This document shows, one piece after another, positions 18,764 through 28,645 of a stretch of 64,000 bases of DNA; within the stretch, counting starts at the first letter, position 1, and every line of letters starts with the position of its first letter. This DNA comes from GCA-2746605 sp963710615 (lineage in GTDB: Bacteria; Bacteroidota; Ignavibacteria; Ignavibacteriales; Melioribacteraceae). The translations under genes and the position numbers were made by a program. The DNA lies in assembly GCA_963710615.1 (NCBI GenBank), contig CAVQBF010000026.1, forward strand, positions 62,001-126,000, written 5' to 3'. The notes beneath the pieces were generated by a model that worked only from the letters and a program-made list of their open reading frames with translations, ran no database searches and was not told where the DNA came from.

Positions 18764-18851
18764 TTTTTTCTAAATAGAATTAAATACTAAGTCAATTAAC
18801 ATAGGGAAAGCAAACCAAGTTTCTTATTTGACTAAGTTAGTCATGATAAAA

Positions 18852-19454
18852 TTATTTTTCAGCAAGTTTTTCCAAAGATTCTTTAGCCATATCAGACATT
18901 TTTGTATTTGGATGATTTTTAAGTAAATCTTCCCATTGTTTTTTTGCAGCAGCAATATCTCCAATTCTTGCTTCTACAACACCAAGATTATATTTCGCTT
19001 GAAGATTTTGCGGATCAATAATTAGAATTTTTGTTAGATATTCATTGGCTTTGATAAAATCACTTTTATTAAAATGGAGAATTGCAAGCTGGGTTAAAAT
19101 GTCTATTCTATTATTATCGATCTTTAAAATTTTATTATATAACTCAACTGCTTTATCTTCATTATGAGCTGCAGCTAATAGTTCCGCATACTCTCTTAAT
19201 TTAACAGTATCAGAAGGGTTTTCCGCAATATAAGAATCAAGTTCATTCATTTTACTTTTAAATTCAGGAGTTACGTTTGTGCTTGAAGGTTGACCATTCG
19301 ACTCAAACGATTGATGAATATCATCATCCGGTATTTGACTGACTTCATCACCAGCAATGTTTTTTTCTTGTTCATCTATATTAGAAATAAATATAATTGT
19401 AACTAAGGCTATAACAATAATTCCAAGATAAATGTACAATGCTTTTATTTTCAT
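18852..19454 (-). CDS. Membrane-anchored TPR protein
   Basis: A 200-residue protein with one N-terminal membrane segment (residues 6-25) and at least three tetratricopeptide repeats (about residues 80-195; LYNKILKIDNNRIDILTQLA, YLTKILIIDPQNLQAKYNLG). The stretch between (residues 30-65) is polar and acidic. Similar to the periplasmic TPR part of CcmI/NrfG-like assembly factors, but no cytochrome-maturation neighbour exists, so function is unassigned. Convergent with the SMP-30 gene. Confidence 0.75.
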   Translation of the reverse strand: MKIKALYIYLGIIVIALVTIIFISNIDEQEKNIAGDEVSQIPDDDIHQSFESNGQPSSTNVTPEFKSKMNELDSYIAENPSDTVKLREYAELLAAAHNEDKAVELYNKILKIDNNRIDILTQLAILHFNKSDFIKANEYLTKILIIDPQNLQAKYNLGVVEARIGDIAAAKKQWEDLLKNHPNTKMSDMAKESLEKLAEK

Positions 19455-19581
19455 AATGTCCTAAGAAGTTTTTATAATAAATTAACAAATCGTTACATTT
19501 AATTTACAAATTTTTAACTTGAATTGGATATTTTATCTTTTTATTATGACCATATCTCAAAAAAAAATTAAGGAGTACAAT

Positions 19582-20052
19582 ATGTATAAAATAAAATTTT
19601 TAGTATTTGCACTTTTCATCTCTTTTTTAAGTGCACCTTTAATTGCCCAGGTTGAAAATAGTACTAAAGAAAAAAAGGTAAAAGCTGAAAAACAAATTGA
19701 ACAAGTTTCTAAAGATGTAAAATTTGCTAAAGAAATGGCTGAAGCGGTTCCAACTGATATGAAAAATGAATGCGGTTCCGGATGTAATATGGCATGCTGC
19801 AGTGCTGAAGCCAAAGAAGTGAAAGGAGAAATGAAAAAAGGTGAGAAAATGATGAAGGAAGCTCATGTGAAGGATTGTGACTGTGTGGGCTGTAAAACTA
19901 CATCTGCTGCAATGCATAATGATCATAATATGATGAAGAAAGCTCACTTAGCTGACTGTGATTGCGAGGGATGTAAATTTGCTCAAGCCGAAATGAAAGA
20001 AAATAAAGCTCAAGCTAAAGAATGTACTTGCAAAGGTTGCGCAAAAACATAA
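19582..20052 (+). CDS. Small secreted Cys/His-rich repeat protein, putative metal binder
   Basis: A 156-residue protein with a signal peptide (about residues 1-22, ending LIAQ), a Lys/Glu-rich helical linker, then a cysteine cluster (CGSGCNMACC) and three repeats of the form [DE]C-x-C-x-GC-[KA]: DCDCVGCK, DCDCEGCK and ECTCKGC. Two of them are preceded by KKAH or KEAH. Met/His runs (MHNDHNMMKKAH) sit between. The arrangement suggests periplasmic binding of soft metals such as Cu or Zn, but no named family is recognised. Start: ATG at 19582 has AAGGAG seven bases upstream and begins the signal peptide; the frame extends further upstream without such support. Confidence 0.7.
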   Translation: MYKIKFLVFALFISFLSAPLIAQVENSTKEKKVKAEKQIEQVSKDVKFAKEMAEAVPTDMKNECGSGCNMACCSAEAKEVKGEMKKGEKMMKEAHVKDCDCVGCKTTSAAMHNDHNMMKKAHLADCDCEGCKFAQAEMKENKAQAKECTCKGCAKT

Positions 20053-20075
20053 TTAACAATGATTTATTTCTACTT

Positions 20076-20114
20076 AGTCCGGTTTCTTTTGTTAAAGATT
20101 CCGGGCTTTTTTTT
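20076..20114 (+). terminator. Terminator after the Cys-rich protein gene
   Basis: Stem AGTCCGG..TCTTT / AAAGA..CCGGGCT with a TGTT loop, followed by eight T. It begins 24 bp after the stop codon. Confidence 0.85.
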
Positions 20115-20215
20115 CCATCTAATAACATAATAAAATCATTGAAATATTTAGTATTTCATTATAACTTCATATAATTTTTAATAAATATTCGTAAAACAAT
20201 AAAGAGATTAAAGTA

Positions 20216-23113
20216 TTGAAACAAATTTGTTTAAGTTTGCTGCTCTTTCCTATTATTCTTCTATCACAAATTAAAATTCATAAGACAATTACTACTAGTG
20301 ATGGTTTGGTAAATGGGCAAGTCTTAGAAATTTTTGAGGATAGTAAGGGTTATATCTGGTTTGCAACCGCAGGTGGTGTTTCAAGGTGGGATGGAACAAA
20401 TTTCAAAAATTACACCGAACTGAATGGATTAATTTCTTCAAACGTTTTTGATATTGCAGAAAGTCCTGACGGAAAAATTTACTTTGCAAATTTTGGCAAA
20501 AGTGGAATCAATACCCTTAAAGACAAAAAATTGGATACATTATTTACAGATGGTAAAAACGAACTTGGATTTTTCACCTTATTGCATTTTACTAAAGACA
20601 CTTCATTGGTTATGTGTACAGATGACGGAATTGTCCTCTACAAAAACAACACCCTTGTAAAATTAAACTTTTTACATGAAATTAAATTAGCAGCTATGCA
20701 TGAAATTGCAGAAAACTCTAAAGGTGAGTTGTTCATTGCAACTGAAGACGGGATATTGAAACTTAACGGAATGAATTTAGAGATTATTTTTGGTTATGAC
20801 GGCACAAAAAATAATTATGTATCTACTTTAGCAATTAATAGCCTTGACGAAATATTCTTCACAAATGAAAAACAGTTTCTAACTTTAAAACATGGTCTAA
20901 TAAAAGAAGTTGATCCTGAATTAAATTACTTAGGTAATAAAATTGAGGACATGGCTTTTGGTGATGATAATACCTGCTACATGGCTACAAAGCTTGGGCT
21001 GGGTATTCTTAGGACTAACGGCTCATTCGAACTAATCACTAACGATAATGGATTATCAAATAATCATCTCTTTAAAATATTTCTTTCAAAGAATGGTTAC
21101 ATTTATACTGCAAGCGCAATTACCGACGTAAACATATATAAACCGGGACTATTAGAGATCTACAACACAGAATCAGGCTTAATCGATAATAATATTTATA
21201 ATTTCTTTATCGATAGTTCGGATAAAAAATATATAAGTACCAATGAGGGCTTACAGATTGTGAGCGGTAATGACAATATAGTATTTACTTCTAAAGATAA
21301 TAGCAAATTCTCATATTTCTTATCGTTTGCAGAAATAAACGGTAGAATCTTTATTGGAACTGCAGATGGTGTTGACGAATTTAAAGATGGAAAATTTATT
21401 GAGATTATAAAATTCGATAAAGGCAGACATATGAGATTTCAAAGTACGAATAGTGTTTTCTCATTAACAGCCTATAATAATGAAGCAATATTGGCGGGTA
21501 CTTACCGTGGTGTCTTTAAAATTACGGGAGATAAGTATCAGATAATTACAGTGAAAGATGGATTACTAAGTGACTATGTAAATAATATAATGGTAACAAA
21601 AGATAAATCTATTGTCTATGGATATCACAATAAGGGAATTAGCATTGAAAGAAATGGCGAATTCGATCACTTTACAACTGAAAATGGTTTAAGCAATAAT
21701 GCTATTACTCATATCTGTGAAAGATCTGATGGTGCTATTCTGGTTGGGACAGAGTTAGGCGGATTAAATATTATAAAGGATGGGAAGATTGATACAGTGA
21801 CTACTGATAATGGGCTATCCAGTAATGAAATAAGAGCAGTTACTGAAGATAATTTAGGGAATGTATATGTTTCCACCCCAAATGGACTAAATATATTATC
21901 TTTTGAGAAACAGCAAATTAATTGCAGGCAAATTTCTAAACTGGATGGACTTGCAAGCAACAATTGCAGTCAAAATGCTCTTTTTGTAGATCAAGATAAT
22001 AATCTTTGGATTGGAACAAGTAATGGATTGAATAAATATAATCCTATATTTGATAGACCCTCAACTACTGCTCCATCTATTTACTTAACTGGATTTGAAA
22101 TTTTTAATAAACCCTTTCCGCTGGAAAAATTTTTCGATAACCCAACTCTAGATTATAACCAGAATTATCTTAATTTTTCGTTTGCAGGAATCAATGCACC
22201 AAACAATCATAAAATAGTTTATCAATACCGTCTTTCAGGAGTAGACAATGATTGGGTGACAAGTAGAAGTGATCATGTACAGTATACAAGTTTAGATGAT
22301 GGACAATATTCTTTCCAAGTTAAAGCAAGAAATGAATGGGGATTTTGGAGTGAACCCGCTTCCCTATCGTTTGTTATAGATCCGGCTTGGTGGGAAACTT
22401 GGTGGTTTTATTCATTAGCATTTTTTGCAATAGGGTCCTTGATTGCATTCATATCTTCTTATCGTTATAGACATCTATTAACTGTTGAAAAAATGCGTAC
22501 GAAAATCTCTACCGATCTACATGATAGTGTTGGCTCAGGTTTATCGGAAATTTCAATCTTGTCTGAATTGCTTGGAGCCCAAGTTGCCGAAGAGAAGAAA
22601 GATTTTAAGTCGGGGCTTAATAATATTAGTACAATCTCAAGATCTTTAATTGAAAGTATGAGTGATATTGTTTGGCTGGTTAATCCGAAGAAAGATACAC
22701 TAAAAGATTTATTTAAACGTTTGCAGCTTTCCTATCATGAAGTTCTTAAATACTCTGACATTGACTTACTCGTGGAAAACCTCGATGAACTTGAAAATGT
22801 AAGATTACCAATGAATTTTAGACAGCATCTATATTTAATTTTCAAAGAAGCGATTAACAATGCAATTAAGTACAGCGGCGGTGATCTTCTCAACTTAAAA
22901 ATCGAAACTACCGGAAATAGCATTAAAGTTATTTTTGCAGATAATGGCAAGGGGTTTGAAATAAATGGTGAAAAAATGGGTAATGGATTAATAAATATGA
23001 AAAACCGTGCTAAAGAAATTGGTGGAGATATTAATTATTTTTCTGAGATAAATAAGGGTACAAAAGTTATTTTTGAAGGGAAATTCCAAAAACAAAAAAC
23101 AAGTTTTATATGA
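20216..23113 (+). CDS. Sensor histidine kinase with two-component-regulator propellers
   Basis: A 965-residue membrane sensor. A short signal peptide is followed by about fourteen Reg_prop blades (residues 30-620; repeated 'ENGLSNNAI...EDNLGNVYVST' style), a Y_Y_Y domain (about 660-720, YQYRLSGVDNDW...FQVKARNEWG), one membrane helix (about 730-750), a HisKA_3 domain with phospho-acceptor His769 (DLHDSVGSG) and a HATPase_c domain (N box FKEAINNAIKYSGG; DNGKGFEI). Such sensors often respond to sugars or polymers in the periplasm. TTG start at 20216 is the only in-frame start that includes the signal peptide. The gene overlaps the response regulator by 4 bp. Confidence 0.87.
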   Translation: MKQICLSLLLFPIILLSQIKIHKTITTSDGLVNGQVLEIFEDSKGYIWFATAGGVSRWDGTNFKNYTELNGLISSNVFDIAESPDGKIYFANFGKSGINTLKDKKLDTLFTDGKNELGFFTLLHFTKDTSLVMCTDDGIVLYKNNTLVKLNFLHEIKLAAMHEIAENSKGELFIATEDGILKLNGMNLEIIFGYDGTKNNYVSTLAINSLDEIFFTNEKQFLTLKHGLIKEVDPELNYLGNKIEDMAFGDDNTCYMATKLGLGILRTNGSFELITNDNGLSNNHLFKIFLSKNGYIYTASAITDVNIYKPGLLEIYNTESGLIDNNIYNFFIDSSDKKYISTNEGLQIVSGNDNIVFTSKDNSKFSYFLSFAEINGRIFIGTADGVDEFKDGKFIEIIKFDKGRHMRFQSTNSVFSLTAYNNEAILAGTYRGVFKITGDKYQIITVKDGLLSDYVNNIMVTKDKSIVYGYHNKGISIERNGEFDHFTTENGLSNNAITHICERSDGAILVGTELGGLNIIKDGKIDTVTTDNGLSSNEIRAVTEDNLGNVYVSTPNGLNILSFEKQQINCRQISKLDGLASNNCSQNALFVDQDNNLWIGTSNGLNKYNPIFDRPSTTAPSIYLTGFEIFNKPFPLEKFFDNPTLDYNQNYLNFSFAGINAPNNHKIVYQYRLSGVDNDWVTSRSDHVQYTSLDDGQYSFQVKARNEWGFWSEPASLSFVIDPAWWETWWFYSLAFFAIGSLIAFISSYRYRHLLTVEKMRTKISTDLHDSVGSGLSEISILSELLGAQVAEEKKDFKSGLNNISTISRSLIESMSDIVWLVNPKKDTLKDLFKRLQLSYHEVLKYSDIDLLVENLDELENVRLPMNFRQHLYLIFKEAINNAIKYSGGDLLNLKIETTGNSIKVIFADNGKGFEINGEKMGNGLINMKNRAKEIGGDINYFSEINKGTKVIFEGKFQKQKTSFI

Positions 23114-23749
23114 TTACCACAGTAATAGTTGAAGATGTTGAGCTTGTTCGCAAAGGATTAGAAGCTATAATCAATGGAACAGATGGATACAAATGCCTTG
23201 CTAGTTTTAGTGATTGCGAAAGTATGCTTGAAGAAATTGAAGAACTTTCACCGGACGTTATGATTATGGATATAGGCTTACCAGGAATATCTGGGATTGA
23301 AGGGATGAAAAAGGTAAAAAAAATCTTTCCCGAACAAACAATAATAATACTGACTGTTCACGAAGAAAATGAAAAAATATTTGAAGCAATAATGGCTGGC
23401 GCATCAGGATATTTACCTAAACGAACTCCCCCGATTGAACTGATTAAATCAATTAAAGAAGCACATGAAGGCGGATTCGCCAATGAATTCCGAAATTGCT
23501 GGAAAAGTGATGAACCTCTTAAGGAATTATGCGCCAAAAGATCATGAAGAAGAAAAAATAAAATTAAGTGATCGTGAAAATGAAATTTTAACTGCAATAT
23601 CAAAAGGTTTGGGTTATAAACGAATAGCATCAAATTTATTTATTTCGACAGAAACTGTTAGATATCATATTAAAAATATATACAAGAAACTCCATGTTTG
23701 CTCACAATCAGAAGCAGTAGCCACAGCAATAAAAAAAGGATTGATTTAG
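23110..23749 (+). pseudogene. NarL/LuxR-type response regulator, one frameshift
   Basis: The first 122 codons encode a receiver domain (Asp8-Asp9-like acidic pair EDV, phospho-acceptor Asp54 in MIMDIGLPG, Lys in YLPKRT). Near 23476 an extra T shifts the frame. In the +1 frame the protein resumes as SPMNSEIAGKVM and ends with a GerE/LuxR helix-turn-helix (LSDRENEILTAISKGLGYKRIA...STETVRYHIKNIYKKL). With one T removed it is a normal 212-residue regulator. It overlaps its kinase by 4 bp (ATGA), so they form one operon. Either a sequencing indel or a broken regulator. Confidence 0.8.
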
Positions 23750-23970
23750 TAGAATATTTTTATTACTTTGAACTACTTCAAATGTTAACTTTTTCACATC
23801 AATCATCATTCCTCAATTCAGTCATTCATCATTCCACCCTTCCTACCTATTTCGGTAGTCAATCTTATTACATTATAGCATATTTACAAACATTTTTACT
23901 ATTATTGGTAGTAGACTTCTTAAATATCTCAATATAAATTGCACACAAAATTCAGACAAGGAGAATTAAA

Positions 23971-26900
23971 ATGACAAGTTCATTTATAAAATTTGAAATT
24001 CGTAAAATACTTCAATATAGCATAATAGGATTTACCTATGCAGTGATTTTATCTTCTTCAGTTTTTGGTCAACTTAGTGGAAATAAATTTATAGGACCGA
24101 CAGGTGATTACCCGACCATAACAGATGCTGTAAATGCGCTGTACTCAAATACTCCAAATATTAATGGTCCAGTGGTTTTTGCAATTGAGGATGGAGCTTA
24201 TGATGAACAAATAATCCTTACATCTCCAATTACTGGAAGTAGTTCTACAAATACTGTAACTTTTGTATCAAAGTCTCTTAATCCAGCAGCTGTAAATATA
24301 AAACCATCTTTCGGAAATGTTGTAGTTGATATACAATCGGCAAAGAATTTAATTTTTCAGGATTTAACATTTACTGCGAATAATCTTGGAAGAGCTATAA
24401 GATCTATAGGAACTGAGGGCAATTTAACTTTCACTAATAATATATTTGAGGGTAGTTCAAATATTGGTACGTTCCTACCAGAGGAGCAAAATATTATTGA
24501 AATTGCCTCTCTTTCCGGTGGGTCACTAAATGGCCTGATTTTTAACTTGAATACATTTAATAACGGTAATAACGGTATAGTCTTAGGTTCGGAAGTCGCA
24601 GGACAAAATATGGAAATTACAAATAATACTTTCTCAACCAAAAGTTCAGCAATTGAGATCATTAACTTTGACGCACCGAAAATTATTGATAATACAATAA
24701 CAAATAATAGCAGTAGTTTCGCAATTCATCTAAATACTTTAACCAACATGTTCGAAGTGGAAGGAAATAAAATTAACACTACAACCAATCAGGGAAGTGG
24801 AATTAATTTAATAAATTCTATCGGGACAAGTATCCTAAGGGGAACAATTCTAAATAATTTCATACAAGCTGCCAATATCGGATTTAAAGTAGAGTCATCG
24901 AGTAATATAGACATTTACCACAATACAATTAATATCGAAAATACTCCCCTAACTAGTGATGTTGCAACTTCTGCTTTTGAATCAACAACTGATAATATCA
25001 ATATACTAATAATATTTTTAATAATGAGAGAAACGGATTTGCAGTAATTCGTCCATCTGAAACAAATACTACTAGTGATTATAATGTCCTCTATTCATTA
25101 GGTGATAATATAGGTAAATATAATAATGCTCCGAAAGCTAGCTTAAATGATTTTCAGACGGCAAGCGGGACAGATGCCAATTCAAAATTTGCAGAAGTAT
25201 CATTTATATCTATTTCAGATTTACATTTAAAAGGATCTTCTAAAACAATATTTGCAACACCTCTCACTTCGGTATCCAATGATATCGACGGTGAATCCAG
25301 AAATGTTCCAGTTGTTATTGGTGCTGACGAATATAAACCATCACCAATTAATGGTAATTTTTATATTGGCCCAGGTGGCGATTTCAGTTCCGTTAAAGAT
25401 GCAGCTCATTATCTATTCCTGCATGGTCTAGATGGACCGGTTACTTTTAATATTTTAGATGGTCAATATAATGAACAATTTAGTTTTGAAGAATTAATTC
25501 CGGGGGCAAGTGCAACACACCAAATAACATTTCAATCAGAATCGGGTGATCCTCAATTAGTTGAAATTACTTACTCAGCTTCAAATACTAAGGATAATTA
25601 TGTATTGAGCATAGATGAAACACAATATTTAAATTTTAACAATCTTACTTTTACAGCTGGCGGTACTGATTATGCTGTAGTTGCTTCGATATTAAATACT
25701 ATGGGAAATTTAGAATTTTCTGGAAATATTTTTAACGGCTACCAGATTAATTCACAGCATCCATTTTCATACAGACAAAATTTAATTTATTGTAAACAGT
25801 CAGCACTTAACAATAGTATTTTTTATAATAATGTTTTCAATGATGGTAATACTGGGATTATTTTGGTTCAGAATTCGGGACTTATCTCTTCGAACTTGCA
25901 GATAATAAATAATACTTTCAACACTTTTTCAACAGCAATTTATTTGATAAATGCTAATGCACCGTTAATTAGGCTCAATACCATAGTAAATGAAGATCAG
26001 CCAGCAATAAATATATTCCATTGTGATAATGACTTTATCATCGAAAAAAATGAAGTATCGGGACCTACAGGAATTTCTGTCTCATTCTCAGATGGGACTA
26101 ATCAATTAAGAGGAATTGTTAAAAATAATTTTGTCCATGCATTTGAAACTGGAATTAATTTAAACGGTAACAATTATACCAATATCTATTTTAATACTGT
26201 TAATATAGATGATCCGCAATCAACAAAAAATGTTGGTAGTAAAGCGATAAATATCGGTAGTTCGACATCCTCAAAAATTGAGATATCCAACAATATGCTT
26301 ATCAATTCTGATCAGGGATATGCCCTTGTAGATGAGTTAGGACAATTAACAGACAGCGATTATAATAATTTATTCTCTGAAAGTAGTGATCTTGTAAGTT
26401 GGAATGGTGTAGACTATCCAGATTTATCTGCATATAATAGTGCAACTCTGTTGGACGACAATTCTTTTAGCGAGAGTGTAACTTTTAATTCGAGTACTGA
26501 TTTACATATTCTTTCAGCTTCACCGGGATTATTAGGGATACAGATTGCTTCAATAACTGAAGATATAGACGGTGATACTCGAAATATACCGCCTTATATT
26601 GGTGCTGATGAATATATGCCCTCACCACTAAACGGTCCATATACTATTGGATCATCAGGTGATTTTCTAACTATTAATGAAGCAGTAACTTATATGTATT
26701 TTGTTGGAATTGATGGAGCGGTTACATTCAATATTTTGAGCGGCACATATAATGAACAAGTAGATATCGATGGACCAATTACGGGAATAAGCCCAACAAA
26801 TACAGTTACATTTCAATCATCCTCAGGAAATTCTTCAGATGTAACAATTAATTATCAAGCTACCGGAGCAGCAGATAATTATGTTTTTAGACTAAACAAT

Positions 26901-28355
26901 TTAGAATATGTTACCTTGCAGAAACTTACTATTCAAGCCCTTGGGACAGTATATTCACATGTAATTAAGCTGAGCAACTTAAATGGAGAAATAATTATAA
27001 AAGACAATGTTTTAAATGGTTATGCTAATGCACAAGTTGGTATATCTCAGAGTGTTATAATATGTGATGACGAAGGAGGATTTAGCTCATGTAAAATTGA
27101 AAATAATACAATCACTGGTGGTTCTAGAGGAATTCATCTAGATGCAGGCACAACAACAGGCGGTATACTTATATCTGGTAATAATATTCAATGTAATTCG
27201 AAAGGGATATTCATTTCCGACGTCGGTACTCCAGAAGTCACTTCAAATACTATTGTATGTAATGATGATGGAATTAGAATTGAAAATTCACCAGCGCCAC
27301 AGATTAGACAAAATATAATTACTACTAATGGAAGTGAATATGCTTTGTACTTATTTAACTGCGATAATAATATTTTAATTGAAAAAAATAAGATTAACTC
27401 CACATCCAGTGCACCAAAAGGTATTTTTCTAAATGGTTGCGATGGTGGAAGTGGATCATTGTCAAATAATATAATTAATAATTTTATTCAAAGCTATGAT
27501 TATGGAATTGGAATTGCAGCAAGTTCATGGATAAATATTTATCATAACAGTGTTAATATTGAAGATTATCCATTAACAAATATTGGAGTTAGCCAAGCAC
27601 TATTTATAGATAATGCAACAAATCTTGATATCAGAAATAATATTTTTTCAAACAATCGAGGAGGTTTTGCAATCAAGGGTAACAATACGAGTACTTTTAT
27701 TCATTTTGATTTCAATAATCTTCATTCTTCTGGCAGCAATATTGGGCGTTGGAATATCACATCTTGTAGTACATTAACTGATTTTCAAACAGAAAGTGGA
27801 ACGAACTCAAATTCTTTTGATGTTGATCCAAATTTTGTCTCAATTTCTGATTTGCATGTAAATGCACAACATATTGATGATGGTGGAACACAACTTACTG
27901 TACTTAATCCCCTTCTCATTCAAACCGACATTGATGGAGAAACAAGAAATTTAACAAATCCAAGTATTGGAGCAGATGAATTTGTTTTTTCAAATAGTGT
28001 AAGTGTAAACCTTACAATTTTTCTAGAGGGTCCTTACAATGGAACAAATATGAATGCAACTTTAACTGTTGATACAAATTCTCCTTATCCTGAAGATGCT
28101 GAAACTTTAATCTCAATTCCAAGTATTCCTGGGAATGAAGTCGTTGATTGGGTACTTGTTCAATTAAGGGACAAGACTGATGAGTCAATAATACTGCAAT
28201 CACAATCAGCATTTGTATTAGAGGATGGAAGTGTTGTAGAGTTAGATGGCAGCAGTCCAGTTAGTTTTTCTTTTCCTGCTGATAACTATTATATCTCTGT
28301 TAAACACAGAAACCACTTGGAGGTAATGACTAACGGCGCAATAGCATTAAACTAA
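23971..28355 (+). pseudogene. Giant secreted right-handed beta-helix protein, one frameshift
   Basis: About 1460 codons once a missing base near 25003 is restored (frame 1: 23971-25047; frame 2 continues to 28355). A signal peptide (ending SVFGQ) is followed by three copies of a ~440-residue module. Each starts GxxGDFxTIxxAV, has a ...TxTVTFxS strand and Asn-rich beta-helix rungs (NNTF, NNIF), and closes with DIDGExRNxxxxIGADEY. The last ~115 residues begin a domain common at the C-termini of Bacteroidota surface proteins (VDWVLVQLRD; VVELDG; YYISVKHRNHLEVM) but stop shortly after that motif, without a type IX sorting signal. Likely extracellular; beta-helix folds suit polysaccharide binding or cleavage. 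Confidence 0.75.
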
Positions 28356-28430
28356 GGTTTTTAACTGCCAAATGAAATTTAAAAGTTTCATCATTTATAA
28401 ATAATCAATTATTTATTTTTTACTGCCGGC

Positions 28431-28473
28431 TAAACCCGCATTACTCAAGATTTTAGTAGTGCGGGGTTTATTC
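28431..28473 (+). terminator. Terminator after the beta-helix gene
   Basis: Imperfect stem TAAACCCGCATTACT / AGTAGTGCGGGGTTTA with a nine-base loop, followed by 'ttcgtg'. The T tract is short, so termination strength is uncertain. The rest of the 290-bp spacer shows nothing else. Confidence 0.6.
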
Positions 28474-28645
28474 GTGTCCATAACATAAGAATTAAAACTT
28501 ATCTCTCAATTTTCACCCTTCCACATTTATCCGTAAAGGTTCAATATTCATTATTCCAAATCTGAACTTAAATTCTAATCATATTTTATTTTACTCAACC
28601 TTTTATTATTTTATCACAAATAATTGTTAAACAAAAGGTTACAAA

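Noticed and set aside
18829..18843. TGACTAAGTTAGTCA palindrome between convergent genes
   Set aside because: Perfect 15-base palindrome but no T tract, and lies between two 3' ends where no operator is expected; may be chance.
23698..23937. 79-codon frame after the response regulator
   Set aside because: Overlaps the C-terminus of the regulator and runs into an AT-rich spacer; no homology-like pattern.
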